Source: an uncultured Lachnospiraceae bacterium (GTDB taxonomy: Bacteria; Bacillota; Clostridia; Lachnospirales; Lachnospiraceae). From it: a stretch of 5,029 nt of DNA. The stretch is taken from positions 1-5,029 of the forward strand of contig CAJTLD010000161.1 in the NCBI GenBank assembly GCA_910577065.1. Reading direction: 5' to 3'. The notes beneath the pieces were generated by a model. The model had not been told where the DNA came from. It was given only the letters and a program-made list of their open reading frames with translations, and did no database searches. Made by a program: the position numbers and the translations under genes. Below are positions 1 through 5,029 of the stretch, one piece after another (the first letter of the stretch is position 1; every line of letters begins with the position of its first letter).

Positions 1-72
1 ATAGGGGTCGGAAAGCCTTATAAAATCAGGGCTGAAGATTCCGAGAAGTTATTTAATAAAAAAGGAGGATAA
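1..72 (+). CDS. Possible 3' end of an upstream gene (partial, 23 codons)
   Basis: From the window edge, one frame stays open for 23 codons and ends with TAA at 70-72, two bases before the next gene's ATG. The readable tail includes GKPYKIRAEDSEKLF, which is reminiscent of the last strand and helix of small excisionase/MerR-like helix-turn-helix proteins (GK.YRI...DLE.. pattern). That resemblance is from memory and is not diagnostic. An open frame of 23 codons can arise by chance, so this may simply be a leader region. If real, its last codons contain the Shine-Dalgarno of the following gene, which would suggest translational coupling. Confidence 0.35.
   Translation: MGVGKPYKIRAEDSEKLFNKKGG
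62..68 (+). promoter_or_regulatory. Strong ribosome binding site of the surface-protein gene
   Basis: AAGGAGG is a near-perfect anti-16S match, six bases before the ATG at 75. It fixes this start codon, which is followed at once by a good signal peptide. The same frame has a stop at 21-23, so no longer protein is possible. Confidence 0.85.
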
Positions 73-74
73 CT

Positions 75-2690
75 ATGAAGACAAGAAAAAGAATTTTGGC
101 AACGCTGCTTTCCGTAGCGGTTGCAGCTACCACGGTTTTACCGGGTGGGGCGTTGACAGCGAACGCGGCAACAATTGTAACAAGAGAATCCGCAACTGAT
201 GTAGAAAATAGTGAGACTTGGTCAGAAACTATGGATAAGGAAAATATCGGTGGGACTCCTTACTGGCATCTGCAGTCATCTGCTACAAACAACAATAATA
301 ACAATTCTGATTATTCACTTGCTACTGCACCGGCGATCATTTTAGACAAAGATAGGGACATGACTTTTAAAGGCGAGCCTTCTACCGTTAGTGTGGATAT
401 TTATCCAAATGGAACGCTTAGTACTATGAGATTTGGTATTATGCTTAAATATGTAAATCCTACTAACTGGGCGTATTTATATTATGACGGTGGCTGGGGA
501 TTTGAATATAATTGCTCAACGGGTACCAGCTATGCTGCTATTTCGGGTATTCCTGCTTTGGTAGATAATCAGGATAGGACAGTCGAGATAACTTATACAA
601 GCGATTCTGTAATAGAGATTTCCGTACTTAATAATGGAGAATCAGAAAGTGAGCCATATGAGCTTACGAACGAAGCTTTGAAAACGTTAGAAGATTTTGC
701 TGCCACAGCAGGCGTTGACGAGGAAGGAAATGCCACAAACGGACCTGCTCCTATTCGTTTTGGTTTTAAGGCAGGTACATTTTCGGGAACAATTACCGAT
801 GTAAACCTCAAGAACATGACATTAGATGATGAAGACATGGCAAATGATAACTGGGATTGGGTAGTTTCTAGGGAAGGCCAGGTATTTGATCCTTATGATG
901 TTGTTGGCGGAACCAATTATGTAACCCTGAATGGAAAAACATCATCTTACACAGCGTTAGAAGATTTTGAAAATGGTGATGTTTTTGCTGTGTTCCGTCC
1001 GGTAACAGACAGCCCTAAATTTGCATTACTTTCAAAATATACAGAGAACGGCGCTGTAGAAGTAGGATATGATGGAAGCTGGTACTACAAAGTAGGCGCT
1101 GCAAAGCAGTCTGTAAATGCGAATCTGGCAGTAACAAAAGACGCTGATTATGAAATAGCAATTACGGCAGACAGAGGGAAGCTTACCGCGACTGCAATGT
1201 CAGCCGAAGAAGGTGCAACGCCGGTAACGATTGCAGAAAACGTAAATATTCCATCCAATATAGCTGCTGGTACAATTGCCCTGAAAGCAGAGGCAGGTAC
1301 GGAAGTATGGGTAAGGAATGTTGATTACGAGAAACGGACCTATTCAGATACAACCGAACTGAGCGCTAGGTATAATGAAGTTGCGCAGGCAGCAAACTTA
1401 TCCGGAAATAATGCAGATAATAAATATTTTACAGCTGCATGGGCAACCTTTAAAAATGCTGCAGATGATGCAAAAGCTAAAATAGATGCGGATGAGATTA
1501 CATCGGATGAAGCTACTTCCGCATTAAATACGCTGAATTCAGAGTATACAAAGCTTCAGAACAACGAAGTACAGAAATCCAAACCGTTTACAGATCTGGT
1601 TGCAGAACTGGAAAAGGTAAAAGACATTGCACAGATCACACCGGAAGGAACATATTCTCAGGCTACCTGGGATGAATTTGTTGCAAAGAAGGCAGCGGCT
1701 CAGAAAATTGTAGATGAGATTGCAACAACACCGTATGAAAACAGCGCAGCAATTACAAGGACAAATGCTCTCAGGGATTTGAAAGCGGCAACCAACGCCC
1801 TTGCTCTCTTAGCAAACGATTCAGAAAAAGCAGCGTTACAGGCAGCGTTAGCAGCAGCAAACGCATTGAATGCAAGCCATTATGAAGAAGACGGCTGGAA
1901 TGATTTTGTACTTGCCCGCGATGACGCAGCGGCTGTATTTGCAAATATTGCAAATGCAACAAAAGATGATATAACAGATGTACTTGCAGCATTAACCCGC
2001 GCACAGGAAGATTTAGTATTAAAAGCTGCTTCTGCAGACGAAGTTGCAGCTTCCACAAATGAAATTGCAGCAATCGAGAGCGCAGTAAACGGTAAATTTA
2101 CGGTAGACGCCGCTTATACACAGGCATTACAGACAGTAAAAGATTTATTAAAGAAAGAAAACGTAACCAAGAAAGAAATTGACGAGGCAATGGCTGCCTT
2201 AAATGCCGCAAAAGCTGCACTGAAGCCGGTTGAGACACAGGTTCAGACTCCGCCTGCTGCGACGTTGACAAAAGGCCAGACACAGAAAGTAGGAAAAATG
2301 ACTTACAAAGTTTTGGATCCGGCTAAGAAGACGGTTTCTCTGACAAAAGGTCAGGATAAGAAAAACGTTACGGTTCCTGATACTGTAAAGATTGGTTCCG
2401 AAACCTGTAAAGTTGTAACCATCGGCAAAAACGCGTTCAAAGGCTCCAAGAAATTAACATCTGTTATCATCGGCAAGAACGTAACTAAAATCGAAGGAAG
2501 TGCGTTCGCAAACAGTAAGAAATTAAAACAAGTAACTTTTAAGGGTACATCCGTTAAAACTATCGCAGGTAAAGCATTTACAAAAATTGCTTCTAAAGTA
2601 ACTGTCAAGGTTCCGAAGAAATTGAAAAAAGATTCGAAATTCAAGAACAAGCTGAAAAAAGCAGGAATGAAGCAAATTACTATTAAATAA
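75..2690 (+). CDS. Secreted multidomain surface protein: two beta-sandwich modules, four FIVAR-type modules, C-terminal BspA/LRR_5 domain
   Basis: 871 residues, predicted to be exported and to act at the cell surface. Residues 1-31 form a signal peptide: MKTRKR, a hydrophobic core, then a likely cut after ANA. Residues about 40-250 and 262-420 look like two related beta-sandwich modules of the ConA-like/LamG kind; each has an F.(I/L)(M/L).KY strand followed by YDG.W. Residues 72-77 are six consecutive Asn. About 420-725 holds four helical FIVAR-like modules, starting near 420, 501, 582 and 651, with the Y/F-T...W..F signature (TYSQATWDEF, HYEEDGWNDF). From about 727, TLTKGQT leads into a Lys-rich domain with LRR_5/BspA repeats (VVTIGKNAFKGSKKLTSVII, then ..KIEGSAFANSKKLKQVTF). 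There is no LPXTG, SLH or transmembrane anchor and no catalytic motif. I infer glycan or matrix binding, with retention through the basic C-terminus. The substrate is unknown. Confidence 0.85.
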   Translation: MKTRKRILATLLSVAVAATTVLPGGALTANAATIVTRESATDVENSETWSETMDKENIGGTPYWHLQSSATNNNNNNSDYSLATAPAIILDKDRDMTFKGEPSTVSVDIYPNGTLSTMRFGIMLKYVNPTNWAYLYYDGGWGFEYNCSTGTSYAAISGIPALVDNQDRTVEITYTSDSVIEISVLNNGESESEPYELTNEALKTLEDFAATAGVDEEGNATNGPAPIRFGFKAGTFSGTITDVNLKNMTLDDEDMANDNWDWVVSREGQVFDPYDVVGGTNYVTLNGKTSSYTALEDFENGDVFAVFRPVTDSPKFALLSKYTENGAVEVGYDGSWYYKVGAAKQSVNANLAVTKDADYEIAITADRGKLTATAMSAEEGATPVTIAENVNIPSNIAAGTIALKAEAGTEVWVRNVDYEKRTYSDTTELSARYNEVAQAANLSGNNADNKYFTAAWATFKNAADDAKAKIDADEITSDEATSALNTLNSEYTKLQNNEVQKSKPFTDLVAELEKVKDIAQITPEGTYSQATWDEFVAKKAAAQKIVDEIATTPYENSAAITRTNALRDLKAATNALALLANDSEKAALQAALAAANALNASHYEEDGWNDFVLARDDAAAVFANIANATKDDITDVLAALTRAQEDLVLKAASADEVAASTNEIAAIESAVNGKFTVDAAYTQALQTVKDLLKKENVTKKEIDEAMAALNAAKAALKPVETQVQTPPAATLTKGQTQKVGKMTYKVLDPAKKTVSLTKGQDKKNVTVPDTVKIGSETCKVVTIGKNAFKGSKKLTSVIIGKNVTKIEGSAFANSKKLKQVTFKGTSVKTIAGKAFTKIASKVTVKVPKKLKKDSKFKNKLKKAGMKQITIK

Positions 2691-2706
2691 TCTGTAAAGA
2701 TATTTG

Positions 2707-2759
2707 AAGGGGAGCCGCTGTACGGACAGGAAATGTTGTTCGGCAGCGGCTTCCTTTTT
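2707..2759 (+). terminator. Rho-independent terminator after the surface-protein gene
   Basis: AGCCGCTG (2713-2720) pairs with CAGCGGCT (2744-2751). The stem extends outward through the G run at 2709-2712 to TCC and into the T tract (2755-2759). The loop is about 23 bases. It starts 17 bases after the TAA, so it should end that transcript and separate it from the regulator gene just downstream. Confidence 0.75.
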
Positions 2760-2770
2760 GGAATAAATAC

Positions 2771-2777
2771 AGGAGGG
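2771..2777 (+). promoter_or_regulatory. Ribosome binding site deciding the response-regulator start
   Basis: AGGAGGG lies six bases before the ATG at 2784. The reading frame is open from an earlier ATG at 2733, but that start lies inside the terminator hairpin and has no Shine-Dalgarno. It would also add 17 residues before the normal MAGYKILIVEDD receiver start. Confidence 0.85.
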
Positions 2778-2783
2778 AATGAA

Positions 2784-3458
2784 ATGGCGGGATATAAAAT
2801 ATTGATCGTAGAGGACGACGAAGCAATTGCACGGATGGAGCAGGAACATCTGCAGAAATGGGATTACAGCGTACACTGTGTACAGGATTTTCGGCAGATT
2901 GTCGCCGACGTTGCAGCATTTAAACCGGATTTGATCTTAATGGACGTTAAGCTGCCCTATTACAACGGCTTTTACTGGTGCGCAGAAATCCGCAAATTTT
3001 CCAAAATCCCGATTGTATTTGTATCTTCGGCAGACGACGACATGAATATTGTCATGGCAATGGATATGGGGGGCGATGATTTTATCAGCAAGCCGTTTAC
3101 CCTTCCGGTTCTGACTGCAAAAATAAACGCCATGCTGCGCCGCAGCTACAGCTTCAAGGGCCAGGTAAATGTTTTAGAGCATAAAAATCTGCGCTTAAAC
3201 CTGTCCGACGGTACAATCTTGTACGAGGGAAACTCTGCCGAGCTGTCCCGCAACGAATTGCGAATTTTACAGCTTCTTATGGAAAATGCCGGAGAAATGG
3301 TGGCGCGGGATACCATTATCATGCAGCTTTGGGAAAGCGAAAGCTTTATAGACGACAATACGCTGACCGTAAACGTAGCCCGGATACGTAAAAAACTAAA
3401 AGATATCGGTGCAGACGATTATATTGTCACCAAAAAAGGGATCGGGTATTTGGTATGA
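2784..3458 (+). CDS. OmpR/PhoB-family response regulator, BceR-like
   Basis: 224-residue DNA-binding response regulator, the partner of the downstream kinase. The receiver domain (about 4-118) has the acidic pocket E10-D11-D12, phospho-acceptor D54 in LILMDVKLP, S82 in FVSSAD and K103-P104 in ISKPF. The C-terminal winged helix (about 130-224) shows ELSRNELRILQLLMENAG, then the recognition-helix region DNTLTVNVARIRKKL and the closing IVTKKGIGYLV wing. All key residues are present and the length is normal for the family. The phrasing LPYYNGFYWCAEIRKFSKIPIVF is typical of regulators in Bce-type peptide-antibiotic systems, so the expected role is activating a BceAB-type ABC transporter upon phosphorylation. 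That target is inferred and is not in the window. The terminal ATGA overlaps the kinase start. Confidence 0.92.
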   Translation: MAGYKILIVEDDEAIARMEQEHLQKWDYSVHCVQDFRQIVADVAAFKPDLILMDVKLPYYNGFYWCAEIRKFSKIPIVFVSSADDDMNIVMAMDMGGDDFISKPFTLPVLTAKINAMLRRSYSFKGQVNVLEHKNLRLNLSDGTILYEGNSAELSRNELRILQLLMENAGEMVARDTIIMQLWESESFIDDNTLTVNVARIRKKLKDIGADDYIVTKKGIGYLV

Positions 3459-4444
3459 TTTGGGCGTATTTCAAAGAAAAAAAGAACCGGGTCGCGCTGG
3501 ATCTTGTGTTTGTGGCCGTATTTGCAGTCTGCTTTTACCTGATGCATGCGACGCTTCGTTTGGTGTGGTATCCGACGCTGCTGTGCGCCGTATTGTTCCT
3601 GCTGTATGTTCTGTGGGATTTTTACCGGTTTGTAAAGAAGCACAGGCGGCTTGAAAAAATCTGCTTACATATTGATGAAACAGCGGAATACCTGCCTGCG
3701 GCATCCGGGCAGATAGAAGAGGATTACCAGAGGCTTTTGCACACGCTGCTGGAATCTTATAAAAAACAGCGAAAGCAAAGCAACGAACAAATTTCCGGCA
3801 ACAAAGAATATATTACGCTCTGGGCGCATCAGATTAAGACGCCGCTGACAGCCTTAGGACTGATGGCGCAGGAGCTCTGTGCCGAAAATGCCGAAGAAAA
3901 GAAACGGGAGCTGGCCGGCCGGTTGTTTGAGGTGGAGCAGTATGTGGATATGTCGCTGCAGTATATGCGGCTGGATACGCTGACTTCCGATCTGGTATTG
4001 CAGGAGTACCGTTTGTTTCACATTGTAAAGCAGGCTGTGAAATACTTTGCCCGGACATTTATTGCGAAACGGATTTCGCTTCGGATGGAAGAAACCGACG
4101 TTGTAGTGGCGACCGACGAGAAGTGGCTTTTGTTTGTGCTCAAGCAGATATTGTCAAATGCGTTGAAATATACGAAAGAAGGCGCGGTTTCTATTTTTAT
4201 GCACCCGGACAGGGAGTGTGTGCTGGTGATTGAGGATTCGGGAATCGGGATAGCGGCTGAGGATTTGCCGCGGATCTTTGAACGGGGATATACCGGATGC
4301 AACGGCAGGATTCAGGAGAAATCGACGGGGATTGGGCTTTATTTGTCAAAGCTGGTGTTAGAGCGGCTGGGGCATGGGATTTTTATTTCTTCGGAAGAAA
4401 GGAAAGGGACAAAGGTGGAGATTGTGTTGGGGAGGGGAAAGTGA
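3455..4444 (+). CDS. Intramembrane-sensing histidine kinase, BceS-like
   Basis: 329-residue membrane sensor kinase. Two N-terminal membrane segments (about 13-33 and 37-57) are joined by only a few residues (HATLRLVWYP), leaving no real extracellular sensor domain. This is the hallmark of BceS-type kinases, which in studied systems sense through a partner ABC transporter. The linker (about 60-118) is charged and helical. The H-box is WAHQIKTPLTA with H125. The ATPase domain has the N-box ILSNALKYT (N235), G1 box EDSGIGI (D261), F-box LPRIFERGYTG (275-281) and G2 box STGIGLYLSK. All catalytic elements are intact. FERGYTG.NGR followed by STGIGLYL is characteristic of the BceS/YvcQ group. The start overlaps the regulator stop (ATGA), so the pair is translationally coupled. 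The 3' end is unusually G-rich. Confidence 0.92.
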   Translation: MIWAYFKEKKNRVALDLVFVAVFAVCFYLMHATLRLVWYPTLLCAVLFLLYVLWDFYRFVKKHRRLEKICLHIDETAEYLPAASGQIEEDYQRLLHTLLESYKKQRKQSNEQISGNKEYITLWAHQIKTPLTALGLMAQELCAENAEEKKRELAGRLFEVEQYVDMSLQYMRLDTLTSDLVLQEYRLFHIVKQAVKYFARTFIAKRISLRMEETDVVVATDEKWLLFVLKQILSNALKYTKEGAVSIFMHPDRECVLVIEDSGIGIAAEDLPRIFERGYTGCNGRIQEKSTGIGLYLSKLVLERLGHGIFISSEERKGTKVEIVLGRGK

Positions 4445-4551
4445 TTGGGAGGGATCCGTCAGCCAGAGGGCAGGGTATGCGGCAGGGACGGTGTTCAAAG
4501 ATTAAGGGGCTCTAAAGTATCCCGTTTACTTGTTCTGTTGCGGACGGAACC

Positions 4552-4585
4552 GCCCTAAAATGCGCCATCCATGGCGCTTTAGGGC
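4552..4585. other. Central hairpin A of the palindromic element
   Basis: GCCCTAAA (4552-4559) pairs with TTTAGGGC (4578-4585). After a 2-nt bulge, GCGCCAT (4562-4568) pairs with ATGGCGC (4571-4577). This gives about 15 bp in total around a very tight loop. GGAA (4546-4549) and TTCC (4610-4613) can close both central hairpins into a three-way junction. Confidence 0.75.
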
Positions 4586-4586
4586 T

Positions 4587-4609
4587 TCCACGGACGTCCT
4601 GTCCGTGGA
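4587..4609. other. Central hairpin B of the palindromic element
   Basis: TCCACGGAC (4587-4595) pairs perfectly with GTCCGTGGA (4601-4609) around the five-base loop GTCCT. It lies directly beside hairpin A. Confidence 0.75.
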
Positions 4610-4704
4610 TTCCTGGGCGCTGTATGAGATACTTAAGAGCCCCTAAATCTCATCACAATGCCCCTGCCGCATACCCTGCCCTCTGGCTGACTACGGATTG
4701 GCCT

Positions 4705-4729
4705 GCCAATAACGTTTCCTGTTGTTGGC
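4705..4729 (+). promoter_or_regulatory. Leader hairpin upstream of the small membrane-peptide gene
   Basis: GCCAATAAC (4705-4713) pairs with GTTGTTGGC (4721-4729): nine pairs including one G-U, with the seven-base loop GTTTCCT. It has no T tract, so a terminator role is unlikely. It ends 33 bases before the ATG at 4763 and would lie in the 5' leader if transcription starts upstream, although I see no convincing promoter. The loop contains TCCT, which could pair with the AGGA of the downstream ribosome binding site. Confidence 0.6.
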
Positions 4730-4762
4730 GAATGAGTTGAGGGTATTTTTTAGGATTTCAAT

Positions 4763-4861
4763 ATGTTATTTGCATCCTTTTTAATAATCGCCGTTGCGGC
4801 TGGTGTAGCTTGCCACTACATTATCAAATGGTTAAACGGTGACGACAAGAGCAACAAATAG
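4763..4861 (+). CDS. 32-residue hydrophobic peptide, probable Fst-like type I toxin
   Basis: ATG at 4763 is preceded by AGGA at 4752-4755 (weak, spacing 7) and the frame ends with TAG at 4859-4861. Residues 2-21 (LFASFLIIAVAAGVACHYII) form one membrane helix. The tail KWLNGDDKSNK is polar and charged. This plan, a short helix followed by an aromatic/Leu and acidic-then-basic tail, matches the Fst/Lpt family of type I toxins, whose tail in plasmid pAD1 Fst reads ..ISRVLDEEDDSRK. The family's usual helix proline is absent. A compact locus with a leader hairpin and a terminator able to work on both strands supports a toxin-antisense module. In that family the peptide damages or perturbs the membrane and is repressed by a small antisense RNA. 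An ordinary small membrane protein is the alternative. Confidence 0.7.
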   Translation: MLFASFLIIAVAAGVACHYIIKWLNGDDKSNK

Positions 4862-4862
4862 C

Positions 4863-4884
4863 ATGGTGAGCGCTTTGCCACCAT
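4863..4884 (+). other. Small hairpin immediately after the toxin-like ORF
   Basis: ATGGTG (4863-4868) pairs with CACCAT (4879-4884), and GC/GC pairs inside after a one-base bulge close a five-base loop. It starts two bases after the stop codon and precedes the terminator, so it lies in the mRNA 3' region. Confidence 0.5.
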
Positions 4885-4897
4885 AAAAGTAAAGAAG

Positions 4898-4933
4898 AAT
4901 CCCCGAACTGTGCTGGAACACGGTTCGGGGATT
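4898..4933. terminator. Bidirectional terminator hairpin of the toxin-like locus
   Basis: The arms 4898-4912 and 4919-4933 form 15 pairs with one G-U around the loop CTGGAA. On the + strand it is followed only by a short ATTTCC. On the - strand the flank reads ATTCTTCTTTACTTTT, a better U-rich tract. This suggests that a convergent minus-strand transcript also ends here, as in Fst-type loci where toxin mRNA and antisense RNA share one terminator. Confidence 0.8.
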
Positions 4934-4985
4934 TCCTAAATTCTCCTGTAATTTATATTTATTGCATTTTCTCAACTTACAGGCA
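4898..4985 (-). ncRNA. Hypothetical antisense (antitoxin) RNA converging on the toxin-like gene
   Basis: Inferred from family architecture: an RNA started in the AT-rich stretch around 4945-4975 and read leftward would end at the shared hairpin. On the minus strand there is TTGAGA (4970-4975) and an AT-rich TATAAAT near 4952-4958, but the spacing between them is too short for a standard promoter. The start is therefore not located and the boundaries are approximate. Confidence 0.3.
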
Positions 4986-5029
4986 CTCGATAAAGTAGCC
5001 GGGAGGAGGCTGCGGCAGAGGGGGAGTGG

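Larger units (their letters stand above)
4454..4698. repeat. Large palindromic element with 66-nt inverted arms (MITE-like or dispersed structured repeat)
   Basis: The left arm 4458-4523 is the reverse complement of 4626-4691, gapless over 66 positions with 56 matches. The outer 30 positions (4458-4487 against 4662-4691) are perfect. A further ATCC/GGAT pair (4454-4457 with 4695-4698) follows a 3-nt bulge. The 102-nt centre carries two more hairpins. There is no credible ORF inside and no U tract after the arms, so it is not a simple terminator. GATTGG occurs on both sides (4443-4448 and 4696-4701), which might be a target duplication or chance. It begins 10-14 bases after the kinase stop and fills the place where a transporter gene would be expected. 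A MITE-like or other dispersed palindrome, or a structured RNA, are the candidate identities. Confidence 0.8.

Noticed and set aside
593..838. Minus-strand frames inside the surface-protein gene (also 1771-2073, 2098-2283, 2351-2650)
   Set aside because: Antisense to a well-supported gene, no ribosome sites, and compositions typical of complementary-strand shadows.
2736..2764. Candidate promoter for the regulator operon (TTGTTC, 17 bases, TGGAAT)
   Set aside because: Only 3/6 and 4/6 consensus matches, and it overlaps the terminator; too weak to annotate.
2733..2783. Upstream in-frame ATG extending the response regulator by 17 residues
   Set aside because: It lies in the terminator hairpin and has no ribosome site. 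The ATG at 2784 has AGGAGGG at good spacing and begins the receiver fold normally.
3409..3654. + frame bridging the regulator and kinase genes
   Set aside because: It overlaps two strongly supported genes in another frame and shows no family motif.
4297..4515. 72-codon + frame overlapping the kinase end and the palindrome
   Set aside because: Out of frame with the kinase ATPase domain, no ribosome site, low-complexity Gly/Arg-rich product; a shadow frame.
4722..4749. Candidate promoter for the toxin-like gene (TTGTTG, 16 bases, TATTTT)
   Set aside because: Weak hexamers, and transcription would start too close to the ATG to include the ribosome site.
5001..5029. G-rich window end sharing TGCGGCAG with the palindrome arm, a possible second copy
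   Set aside because: Only eight shared bases in low-complexity sequence, cut off by the window edge.
1..5029. CRISPR arrays, tRNA or rRNA genes, transposase genes
   Set aside because: No regularly spaced direct repeats, no cloverleaf or rRNA-like stretches, and no transposase motifs seen on either strand.

Overview
The window looks like low-to-mid GC Firmicutes (Clostridia) chromosome, most probably Lachnospiraceae. This is inferred from strong AAGGAGG-type ribosome binding sites, a secreted FIVAR plus BspA-type leucine-rich-repeat surface protein, and a two-component system of the Bce (peptide-antibiotic sensing) type. No species call is possible from the sequence alone.

Layout, all genes on the + strand. 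(1) Positions 1-72 may be the 3' tail of an upstream gene, stopping 2 nt before the next start. (2) 75-2690 encodes an 871-residue exported surface protein: signal peptide, two diverged beta-sandwich (ConA-like) modules, four FIVAR-type helical modules, and a lysine-rich C-terminal BspA/LRR_5 domain. It has no catalytic domain and no LPXTG anchor. A hairpin with a T run (about 2709-2759) ends this unit. (3) 2784-3458 and 3455-4444 encode an OmpR-type response regulator and an intramembrane-sensing BceS-like histidine kinase, coupled by an ATGA overlap. The BceAB-type ABC transporter that usually accompanies such a pair is not present here.

(4) Fourteen bases after the kinase stop codon begins a non-coding palindromic element of about 240 bp (4458-4691). 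Its gapless 66-nt inverted arms match at 56 positions, 30 of them perfect at the outer end, and two further hairpins lie in the centre. It resembles a MITE or other dispersed structured repeat. (5) Directly after it is a compact locus that looks like an Fst-type type I toxin-antitoxin module: a 9-bp 5' leader hairpin, a 32-codon membrane-peptide gene (4763-4861), a small hairpin, and a 15-bp terminator stem (4898-4933) that can act on both strands.

The regulator and kinase form one signalling unit. The surface protein is separated from them by a terminator and may be functionally unrelated. The most novel material is 4445-5000: the structured palindrome and the small toxin-like locus, including possible RNA-RNA contacts within the latter.
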